This document shows positions 7,284 through 14,341 of a stretch of 21,136 nt of DNA, one piece after another. Numbering within the stretch: the first letter of the stretch is position 1; every line of letters begins with the position of its first letter. The notes beneath the pieces were generated by a model. The model was not told where the DNA came from. It saw only the letters and a list, made by a program, of their open reading frames with translations, and did not search any database. A program made the translations under genes and the position numbers. Source of the DNA: Clostridia bacterium (GTDB lineage: Bacteria; Bacillota; Clostridia; Oscillospirales; CAG-272); the NCBI GenBank assembly GCA_900769475.1, contig CAAGGQ010000178.1:1-21136 (forward strand). Direction: 5' to 3'.

Positions 7284-9530
7284 ATGAGCGAGATCTTTTA
7301 CCGATTTCCCGAATTCATTCGTGAATTTATCTATTCCCACGGCTGGGAATCCCTGCGGGGGATCCAGGTCGCGGCGGCGGAAACCATTTTTGAGACCGAT
7401 CACAATCTGCTCCTGACCTCCTCCACGGCCAGCGGAAAGACCGAAGCCGCCTTTTTCCCGGTGCTGGCCGAGCTTTGCGAGGATCCGCCCATGAGCGTGG
7501 GCGTTCTCTATATCGCGCCGCTGAAAAGCTTGATCAACGATCAATTCTATCGCATCGAGGAGCTGATGGAGCAGAGCGGAATCCCCGTAACTCATTGGCA
7601 CGGCGATGTGGCACAGTCCCACAAGAAAAAGCTGTTGGACAGGCCGCGGGGGATCCTGCAGATCACTCCCGAATCCCTGGAGGCCATGCTCATCAACCGC
7701 AGTAACGATCTGGTGCGCCTGTTTGGAGAGCTTCGTTTTATCATCATCGACGAGATCCACACCCTCACGGGAAGCGATCGAGGCAATCAGATCCTTTGTC
7801 AACTGGCGCGCATCGGGCATATCATCGGTCACCATCCCCGCCGCATCGGACTTTCGGCCACCATTGGTGATCCCGCCAAGGCCGCGGCCTGGCTGGGGGC
7901 GGGAAGCGGACGGGAGACCGACGTTCCCCCCATTCCCGTGGAGCGCATCCGTTGGCGTCTTGGCATGGAGCATTTCTATATTCAAAACGCCAAGACCGCC
8001 CAGACCCCCGAGCCTAAGGAGCAGACCGACGGTCCCGCCGCCCCCGTGGCCTACGACGCCGGCTATTCCTTTATGTACGATTGCGTTCACGATCGAAAAT
8101 CCCTGGTATTTTCCAACTCTCGAGAAGAGACTGAGTATCTTTGCGCCACCTTCCGCCAGATCGCGCGGAATCGGGGAGACAAGGATGTCTTTCTCATTCA
8201 CCACGGCAATCTTTCGGCCTCGATCCGCGAGGAGGCCGAGTTGAAGATGAAGGACGAGGACGAGCTGGCGGTCACCTGCGCAACGGTGACCATGGAGCTG
8301 GGCATCGACATTGGACGCTTGGAGCGGGTACTGCAAAATCAGTCACCCAATTCGGTCACCTCCTTCCTTCAACGCTTGGGACGCTCGGGACGGCGGGGAC
8401 AGCCCCCCGAGATGATGATGGTCTTTCGGGAGGAGGATCCGCTTCCCAACACCCCTTTGCCACAGCTCATTCCCTGGGAGCTGCTCAAGGCCATTGCCAT
8501 TACCCAGCTGTATATTGAGGAGCGCTTTATCGAGCCTCCCGGAATGCGAAAGCTCCCCTTTAGCCTGCTGTTTCATCAAACCCTGAGCGTGCTTGCCTCC
8601 TCTGGAGAGCTGACCCTGCGGCGTCTGGCAGAGCGCGTGCTCTCTCTGCCGCCCTTTGCCCATGTGCCCAAGGAGGACTACAAGATTTTGATCCTCTCCA
8701 TGCTCAACCAGGATTTTCTGGAAATGACCGAGGAAAAGACCCTGATCGTGGGGCTGGCGGGGGAGCGACTGCTCCGAAGCTTCAAGTTCTACGCGGTATT
8801 CAAGGATTCCGAGGACTACACGGTGCGGTGCGGCTCGGATGAGATCGGCACCATCACCACCCCTCCCCCCGTAGGGGATCGCTTTGCTCTGGCGGGCCGC
8901 GTTTGGGAGGTGGAGGAGCTGGATATTCAGCACAAGTTGATCTACGTCAAAAGTGTGGAAGGGAAGATGGAGGTCTCCTGGCCGGGCGATTTTGGCGAGG
9001 TGCATACCCGCATTGTGGAGCGTATGAAGCAGGTTCTGCAGGAGGACACGATCTATCCATACCTCAAGCCCAATGCCATGAAGCGGCTGGAGGTGGCCCG
9101 TCGAGTGGCCCGCAACACCGGTATGCTGGAGCATTCCCTGGTGCACTTGGGCGGATACTCCTGGTGTCTGTTTCCGTGGCTAGGCACCCGCTCCTTCCGT
9201 GCCGTGCGGCGCATGCTCAAGCAAATGAGCAATGCCTTCCGCCTTTCCGGCGTGGAGTACGAGGGCTGTTACTTTATCACCTTCAAAATGGCAGGTGGGG
9301 ATGGAGAATCCTTGCTTCACGCCCTTGGTGACCTTTGTCGTTCACCAAGCTTTTCGGCGGATGCCCTGGTGGCCGGAGGCGAAGCGCCCGTGTTTGAAAA
9401 ATATGACGATTACATTCCCGTTTCCTTATTACAGCACGCCTACGCGGTGGATAAGCTGAACACCGAGGAGGCCGCTGGGCGGCTTTTGGAGATCGAACGG
9501 GAAACCGAACTGAAAGGAGAAGATCTATGA
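7284..9530 (+). CDS. sngC: Lhr-like DEAD/DEAH-box helicase, Shango component SngC
   Basis: A 748-residue superfamily 2 helicase. The N-terminal RecA domain has a Q-like LRGIQVAAAETI, Walker A TASGKT (48-53), motif Ia YIAPLKSLI, the DEIH box (156-159) and SAT (191-193). The second RecA domain has motif IV-like SLVFSNSREET, motif V TMELGIDIG (~335) and motif VI QRLGRSGRRGQ (~360). The remaining ~360 residues form a C-terminal accessory region as in Lhr-type helicases. This domain order matches SngC of Shango and BrxHI of BREX type 2. The start at 7284 has an ideal AAGGAGG; an in-frame ATG at 7257 overlaps the EutH stop and lacks such a site. Its stop overlaps the lipoprotein start (ATGA). All ATPase motifs are intact, so the gene is probably functional. 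Confidence 0.85.
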   Translation: MSEIFYRFPEFIREFIYSHGWESLRGIQVAAAETIFETDHNLLLTSSTASGKTEAAFFPVLAELCEDPPMSVGVLYIAPLKSLINDQFYRIEELMEQSGIPVTHWHGDVAQSHKKKLLDRPRGILQITPESLEAMLINRSNDLVRLFGELRFIIIDEIHTLTGSDRGNQILCQLARIGHIIGHHPRRIGLSATIGDPAKAAAWLGAGSGRETDVPPIPVERIRWRLGMEHFYIQNAKTAQTPEPKEQTDGPAAPVAYDAGYSFMYDCVHDRKSLVFSNSREETEYLCATFRQIARNRGDKDVFLIHHGNLSASIREEAELKMKDEDELAVTCATVTMELGIDIGRLERVLQNQSPNSVTSFLQRLGRSGRRGQPPEMMMVFREEDPLPNTPLPQLIPWELLKAIAITQLYIEERFIEPPGMRKLPFSLLFHQTLSVLASSGELTLRRLAERVLSLPPFAHVPKEDYKILILSMLNQDFLEMTEEKTLIVGLAGERLLRSFKFYAVFKDSEDYTVRCGSDEIGTITTPPPVGDRFALAGRVWEVEELDIQHKLIYVKSVEGKMEVSWPGDFGEVHTRIVERMKQVLQEDTIYPYLKPNAMKRLEVARRVARNTGMLEHSLVHLGGYSWCLFPWLGTRSFRAVRRMLKQMSNAFRLSGVEYEGCYFITFKMAGGDGESLLHALGDLCRSPSFSADALVAGGEAPVFEKYDDYIPVSLLQHAYAVDKLNTEEAAGRLLEIERETELKGEDL

Positions 9531-11800
9531 GTCATCGCTCCCTCTTGTGCATTCGTTTCGCGGCCCTTCTTCTGATCGCTCTGCTTTTGGCGGGCTTTGC
9601 CGGATGCCAAACGCCTCCCGGTCCTATGTCTTCCGGCACCACCACGGGAAGTACCTCCGCAGAGCGCACCACCGAGACTCCCGCGCCCCACGTTCATGAC
9701 TTTACCAACATTACAATCATCCACTCCCCCTGCATCGTTGCGGGGGAGCAGATGGCGGCTTGCGCCTGCGGTGCCACCCAAACCCTGTTGCTTCCCGCCA
9801 CGGGAGAGCATATTTATCAAAACGGTGCCTGCCTTGGCTGTGGACAAAACGAGATCCCGCTGTTTGCGGTTTCCTCGGCCTATGACGCCGATGGAGACGG
9901 AAAAAAGGACGTCTACTATTTTTCTCCTCAGCTTTCCAACCGCTTTGCCAACGCGGTGCACGTGTGGGCAGGGAACTATGATAAGGCATTGACCGCTTCC
10001 AATATCAACAGCACCACGGCGGGGGGACTTCGCCATTGGTACGTGGGAGAGGAAAGTCAGCCTCTGGTGTACCGGGTGACCGTTGCGGAGACCGGTCTTT
10101 ACGAAATGGTGATCCATTTGCGTATGAAGGACGCCCAGGAGCGGGGCTCGAGATACACCGTCAATCCAGGAACCGAGAACGAGCAAGTATTTGAGGCTTC
10201 CCATGCCTTTGAGGGCAACCAATTTGAAACGGTGCGTGATGCCGATACGCTGTCCTCATACATGTATGGTATGACTGTAAACCTGATGAAAGGGGAAAAT
10301 GTCATCGAGATCCGTCCTTCCTCGGCCTCCCCCGTCAATCAGCATTATCGGGATCTTTATTTCGTCAAGGTAGGGGAGCTGCATTTCCACCAATATGGGC
10401 AGGCGATCTTGAATACATCCCCCTCCTGCAGTGAGGAAGGTATACAGACTCTTACTTGCACCTGCGGACGGGTCCGCACCGAGGCGATTCCCGCCACCGG
10501 AGAGCATACCTTTGTGAATCAGATCTGCACCGAGTGTTACCGTATGGAGGGAACATTCGGGATCCTGTATTACGATTTTTTCCACGAACACCCCGGCTAC
10601 GCGGGAGGAAGCGTGGAATTCTGCCCCGAGACCACCGATACCTACACCTTTTATTGGGGGAATTCCAAGGGGACCCTTTCGGGCTACAGCCGGCTATATT
10701 CCGGGCAATTTGAAGCCGCGGTTACGGCGCAGGTGCCCATTCAATCCTTTACCGCCATTCCCGTGGGTGCCACGCGTCTGCTAGCCGTGGATGCCAAGGG
10801 GACGAGGATCTATTCCTTTGATCTTCCCGCACACCGACGGTTTGAGGGAGAGGCACTGTATTCCTTCGGTGCTATCTCGGATACGCACCAGGGGACGCGC
10901 TACGGCCCCGAAAGCTTTGCCTACAATCGTATGATCGACGTTCTCAAGCAGCTTGCCGACCAAGGTGCTTCTCTGGTGGGAATCTGTGGGGACATCGCTT
11001 ATCAAAATCTGGAATCCGAATACATTCTCCACGCCGAGGCCATTCGGGAATTCTATCAGTACAATCCCAACGTGCCGGTCTACACCGTCAGCGGTAACCA
11101 CGAGGCAAAGTATACCGGTTTCTCCAAGCTCTGGTATCAGACCTACGCTCAGCATGCGGTGGAGTACGATACGCCGCTCAAGCCGATCTTTAGCGATGGC
11201 AACGATCTGGATTTTATCATCGAGCTTCCCGACGGCAGTGTGATGGTTTATCTGCATCAGATCTATTACGATTACGGCAAAAAGACCTCCCGTCTGTTGG
11301 ATGACAGCCAGCTGGATTGGCTGGGCGCGCGCCTGGAGCAATACAAGGATCGTACCGTGTTCCTTTTCTTCCACACCCAGATGGATGACGAGGTAGGGGA
11401 TGCCACCAGCATTGGGGGCAGTGAGGGGAATCTTTCCCTCATCGCGGGGACCGTGGATCACACCCGCTTGACCGAGTATTTTACCAAGTACACCAACGTG
11501 GTCTACTTTAGCGGGCACTCCCATTTCCCCTTTGACGTGCAGTTCGTCACTCCCAAGAAGGGAAAGACCAATTTTGATAAGAACATCGACAACAAAAACG
11601 GCAGCTTTGCCACCATGGTTCATCTTCCTTCCGTGGCGGCGGTGAGCGAACTCACCGATGCATCCACCTCCGCCAAGGCAAACAACCAGCGCTCCGAGGG
11701 CTATATCGTTTACGTGTACGAGGATCGCGTGGTGTTCCAAGGGTATGATTTTATTGAGCGGCAGGCGGTTTCCTACGCCACCTACGTTATCGCAAAATAA
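9527..11800 (+). CDS. Secreted lipoprotein with calcineurin-like metallophosphoesterase domain and CxCG repeats
   Basis: A 757-residue lipoprotein: a basic N-terminus, a hydrophobic core (11-24) and a lipobox FAGC with the lipidated Cys27, then a Ser/Thr/Pro linker. Two Cys/His-rich repeats of a kind common in Clostridia surface proteins (CACG...PATGEH...CLGCG at ~69-105; CTCG...PATGEH...CTEC at ~300-335) flank a beta-sandwich-like region (~120-280, LYEMVIHL, GENVIEI) that may bind carbohydrate. A calcineurin-like phosphoesterase domain occupies ~445-700 with all motifs: ISDTH (~449), CGDIAY (~486), SGNHE (~521), FFHTQM and SGHSH (~662). It should act outside the membrane, on an unknown phosphoester. 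It is coupled to sngC by an ATGA overlap and ends just before the operon terminator. A role in defence is unproven. Confidence 0.85.
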   Translation: MSHRSLLCIRFAALLLIALLLAGFAGCQTPPGPMSSGTTTGSTSAERTTETPAPHVHDFTNITIIHSPCIVAGEQMAACACGATQTLLLPATGEHIYQNGACLGCGQNEIPLFAVSSAYDADGDGKKDVYYFSPQLSNRFANAVHVWAGNYDKALTASNINSTTAGGLRHWYVGEESQPLVYRVTVAETGLYEMVIHLRMKDAQERGSRYTVNPGTENEQVFEASHAFEGNQFETVRDADTLSSYMYGMTVNLMKGENVIEIRPSSASPVNQHYRDLYFVKVGELHFHQYGQAILNTSPSCSEEGIQTLTCTCGRVRTEAIPATGEHTFVNQICTECYRMEGTFGILYYDFFHEHPGYAGGSVEFCPETTDTYTFYWGNSKGTLSGYSRLYSGQFEAAVTAQVPIQSFTAIPVGATRLLAVDAKGTRIYSFDLPAHRRFEGEALYSFGAISDTHQGTRYGPESFAYNRMIDVLKQLADQGASLVGICGDIAYQNLESEYILHAEAIREFYQYNPNVPVYTVSGNHEAKYTGFSKLWYQTYAQHAVEYDTPLKPIFSDGNDLDFIIELPDGSVMVYLHQIYYDYGKKTSRLLDDSQLDWLGARLEQYKDRTVFLFFHTQMDDEVGDATSIGGSEGNLSLIAGTVDHTRLTEYFTKYTNVVYFSGHSHFPFDVQFVTPKKGKTNFDKNIDNKNGSFATMVHLPSVAAVSELTDASTSAKANNQRSEGYIVYVYEDRVVFQGYDFIERQAVSYATYVIAK

Positions 11801-11805
11801 TTTTG

Positions 11806-11844
11806 AAAAAAGCAATGCTATGTGAAAATAGTATTGCTTTTTTT
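11806..11844 (+). terminator. Rho-independent terminator of the Shango-like operon
   Basis: A long stem (about 15 pairs, AAAAAGCAATGCTAT with ATAGTATTGCTTTTT, one G-U) closes a 6-base loop and ends in a T run. It begins 5 bases after the lipoprotein stop. The downstream -35 box starts two bases after its T tract. Confidence 0.9.
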
Positions 11845-11845
11845 A

Positions 11846-11874
11846 TTGACAAGCACCGGGGCTTGTCGTATAAT
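11846..11874 (+). promoter_or_regulatory. Consensus promoter of the araC-type gene with embedded palindrome
   Basis: TTGACA (11846-11851), 17 bases, TATAAT (11869-11874): exact sigma-A consensus. A perfect inverted repeat, GACAAGC (11848-11854) and GCTTGTC (11861-11867) with a 6-base centre, covers most of the -35 and spacer. That is the expected position for a repressor or autoregulatory site. Confidence 0.88.
11848..11867. repeat. Perfect 7+7 inverted repeat (operator candidate) in the araC promoter
   Basis: GACAAGC, six bases (ACCGGG), GCTTGTC. It overlaps the -35 box, and its CTTGTC arm recurs in the isomerase repeats (1095-1100) and in the GH39 promoter (16448-16453). Binding by a dimer would occlude RNA polymerase. 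Confidence 0.5.
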
Positions 11875-11906
11875 AAAGGAAAGAGATGTCAAAAGGAGGA
11901 AGGTCC

Positions 11907-12794
11907 ATGCGCAAAAACGAAACGCTGATCCATTATCCCGGAAGTGACGGGCACAGCGGCTACACAGTGCGGCTCTATGAGAGCACGGTGGAGTTTACCC
12001 ATCGGGATTTTTTTGGACATAAGCATTCGGATTTCGAGTTTTCTTATGTGGTCTCGGGGCAGGGGGTCTACACTCTGCGAGACGGTGCCTGTACCATGTC
12101 TGCCGGGGACGTTTTTCTCTTTGGTGCCAACCAGGTGCATTGCATTACCGACGCCGAGAAAACCGATCCAATGGTGCTCTTTAACGTGCAGTTTGAATCT
12201 CGCTTGATCTGGTCGCCTCTTTCCAATATGCTCAACGAGCAATACCTCCAGCTATTCAACGGAAAATGCGAGCGCCTGGATCCCGAGGTTTCCTCCACCC
12301 GGCGAATTGCTTTAAAAATGCGGCAGATCATGGCCGAAAACGCCGAAAAAAACGTGGGCTACCAGCTGATGATCAAGGCCTGCCTGTACGAGATCATCGG
12401 GGAGCTGGTGCGAGGATGCGGCGTTTGCCTGCCCGATGCTACCGACGGTGCCCGCCGCGAGCGACTACGTTGTATGGATCGGGCCATGACCTACATCAAC
12501 GAGCACCTGGACCAGCCCCTGGCATTGGAGGAGATCGCGGGGCATGCCGGCTTCAGCCGCACCTATTTTTCCACGGTGTTTGGAGAGCTCAACGGTCTGA
12601 CGCCCTGGGAGTATATCACCATCCGTCGCATTGAGCGGAGTTGTGAGCTGCTCAAATCCACCGATCTCTCGGTAATCGAGGTTGCCGAGCGGTGCGGCTA
12701 TAGCAACCTCTCCAATTTTAACCGCATGTTTCTGCGTATGGCTGGAACCTCGCCCTCCAAATACCGTAGCTCTCATGTGAAACAAAAATCGTAA
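11907..12794 (+). CDS. AraC-family transcriptional regulator with cupin sensor domain
   Basis: A 295-residue regulator. The N-terminal ~150 residues form an AraC-type cupin (HKHSDFEFSYVVSGQGVYTL, SAGDVFLFGANQVH), the sugar-sensing part. The C-terminal ~100 residues have two helix-turn-helix motifs: LALEEIAGHAGFSRTYFSTVF with GLTPWEYI, and VIEVAERCGYSNLSNFNRMF ending in the family signature GTSPSKYR. It probably controls the glycosidase / sugar-acid genes that follow; the GH10 promoter next to it has a weak -35, as expected for activator-dependent transcription. ATG 11907 is chosen because AAAGGAGGA precedes it; an in-frame ATG at 11886 is almost at the predicted transcription start and has no ribosome site. 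Confidence 0.88.
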   Translation: MRKNETLIHYPGSDGHSGYTVRLYESTVEFTHRDFFGHKHSDFEFSYVVSGQGVYTLRDGACTMSAGDVFLFGANQVHCITDAEKTDPMVLFNVQFESRLIWSPLSNMLNEQYLQLFNGKCERLDPEVSSTRRIALKMRQIMAENAEKNVGYQLMIKACLYEIIGELVRGCGVCLPDATDGARRERLRCMDRAMTYINEHLDQPLALEEIAGHAGFSRTYFSTVFGELNGLTPWEYITIRRIERSCELLKSTDLSVIEVAERCGYSNLSNFNRMFLRMAGTSPSKYRSSHVKQKS

Positions 12795-12823
12795 CATAGT
12801 ATCACTTTCAAAAAATATATCAG

Positions 12824-12852
12824 TAGAATCCCGCGGTAACCTTTGCTATAAT
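12824..12852 (+). promoter_or_regulatory. Probable activator-dependent promoter of the GH10 operon
   Basis: A perfect -10 TATAAT (12847-12852) has only a poor -35 candidate TAGAAT (12824-12829) at 17 bases. The preceding ~30 bases are A/T-rich. The weak -35 beside an araC-type gene fits positive control. A small hairpin GGAGA-TT-TCTCC (12865-12876) lies in the leader. The GAGGAGG ribosome site is at 12898-12904. Confidence 0.6.
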
Positions 12853-12910
12853 GGATACAACAATGGAGATTTCTCCTGTTAAAACCACCGAATCCTTGAG
12901 GAGGTACATC

Positions 12911-14314
12911 ATGGAAAACAACCGTCAACCCCTGGATCTCGATCGCATCCGCGAGATGCTGGCGTCCGAGGATCCCAAAACGAAGATTGCCGCCTTCCGT
13001 ATGCTTTGCATGGAGAAGTTTGAGCAATCCGAGGATTTGTTTAAGAATCGCATCGAACCCAACATCGAAAAATACCGCAAGGGAGATTGCCGCCTGCGCC
13101 TGACCGATGAGAAGGGAGCTCCCCTGAAGAATCAAAGGGTCAAGATCAACCAGACCGGCCACGATTTCAAGTACGGCGCCAACATCTTCCTCTTGGATGA
13201 GTTTCCCACCGAGGAGGAGAATCAAAAGTACCGCGATTTCTTCCATCAGTTTTTCAATCTGGCCACCGTTCCGTTCTACTGGGCGGAGCTGGAGCCCGAG
13301 CAGGACAAGCCCCGCTATGCGGCGGACAGCTACAAGATCCATCGCCGTCCCGCTCCCGACCTTTGCGTGGAGTACTGCAAGGAAAAGGGCATTCTCCCAA
13401 AACTGCATTGCTTGTTCTACGATAAGTTCATTCCCGCATGGCTCCCCAAAAAGGACGCCGCCGAGATGAAGCGCTTGTACGAGAAGCGCTTTGCCGAGAT
13501 CGCCGAGCGTTACACCGGGGATATGTACGAGTTTGAGGTTTCCAACGAGATGCTGGACGAGTGGAAGTGGGACGCACAATCGGTGCTTTGCAGCGAGCGC
13601 GACATTCTTCCCTGGGTCTACGATTTGGCACGGAAATATTTCCCCAATGAAAAGCTGGTGATCAACGAGTCCAACCGTACCCCCGAGATTGGCGACCAGG
13701 ACTACCGCAGCCCCTATTTCATGCTCATTGAGAACCTGCTTCTCAAGGGCGTTTCCATTGATAAGATCGGTATTCAGAACCACATCTTCTGCAGCACCCG
13801 CTACAAGCAGGAGGATGTGATCTGGAATTACCTGCAATATTTTGATCCCGAAAAGCTCTTGAAAGGCCTTGGCTATCTCTCCGAGTTCGGCAAGCCTCTG
13901 GAGATTACCGAGATCACCATTCCCACCTTTGGCGAGGGCGAGGAGGCCGAGCAGCTGCAGGCCGATCTCTTGAACCGCCTCTATCACGTGTGGTTCTCGG
14001 TTCCCGCCATGGAAACCCTGGTTTACTGGAATACCGTGGAGGGCATGGCGTACCGCCGCCCCGACGGTGCCAGCGATGAGAACCGGGTGCGCGGAGGCAT
14101 TTTCCGTCGCGATCTCACCCCCAAAAAGGCGGCGCTGGAGCTCAAGCGCCTCTTCACCGAGGAATGGCACACCGCCGAGGAGCTTGTCACCGATGAAAAC
14201 GGATACGTTTCCTTCCGTGGCTTCTACGGCGATTACACCGCCGAGGTGGACGGAAAGGCTTTGACCTTTGGTCTGCACAAGAATGAAGAAGTTGAACAAA
14301 ATTTGATCGTATAA
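12911..14314 (+). CDS. Intracellular glycoside hydrolase family 10 (endo-1,4-beta-xylanase-like)
   Basis: A 467-residue GH10 enzyme with no signal peptide. Residues ~1-90 hold a helical start and a small beta region (RLRLTDEKGAPLKNQRVKI) typical of the stretch before many GH10 barrels, followed by HDFKYGANIF. Catalytic features: KLHCLFYDKFIPAWL (164-178, equivalent to the family GHTLVWH region), acid/base Glu213 in FEVSNEM, GIQNH (287-291), and nucleophile Glu334 in LEITEITI. It should hydrolyse beta-1,4-xylo-oligosaccharides or related glycosides already imported into the cell. The C-terminal ~60 residues form a small beta domain. It heads an operon with the dehydratase (27-base gap). The ATG at 12911 has GAGGAGG; the in-frame ATG at 12851 lies within the -10 box and is impossible as a start from this promoter. 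Confidence 0.85.
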   Translation: MENNRQPLDLDRIREMLASEDPKTKIAAFRMLCMEKFEQSEDLFKNRIEPNIEKYRKGDCRLRLTDEKGAPLKNQRVKINQTGHDFKYGANIFLLDEFPTEEENQKYRDFFHQFFNLATVPFYWAELEPEQDKPRYAADSYKIHRRPAPDLCVEYCKEKGILPKLHCLFYDKFIPAWLPKKDAAEMKRLYEKRFAEIAERYTGDMYEFEVSNEMLDEWKWDAQSVLCSERDILPWVYDLARKYFPNEKLVINESNRTPEIGDQDYRSPYFMLIENLLLKGVSIDKIGIQNHIFCSTRYKQEDVIWNYLQYFDPEKLLKGLGYLSEFGKPLEITEITIPTFGEGEEAEQLQADLLNRLYHVWFSVPAMETLVYWNTVEGMAYRRPDGASDENRVRGGIFRRDLTPKKAALELKRLFTEEWHTAEELVTDENGYVSFRGFYGDYTAEVDGKALTFGLHKNEEVEQNLIV

Positions 14315-14341
14315 GAATGTAAGAATAAAGGAGAAAAGAAC

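Noticed and set aside
3955..9530. BREX type 2 system, because the ATPase and Lhr-like helicase resemble BrxD and BrxHI
   Set aside because: No pglX methyltransferase, pglZ phosphatase, pglW or brxC-type gene is present, and the TerB-N/C partner points to Shango instead.
12851..12910. An N-terminal extension of the GH10 protein from the ATG at 12851
   Set aside because: That ATG overlaps the -10 box, so the transcript starts downstream of it; the ATG at 12911 has a strong ribosome site.
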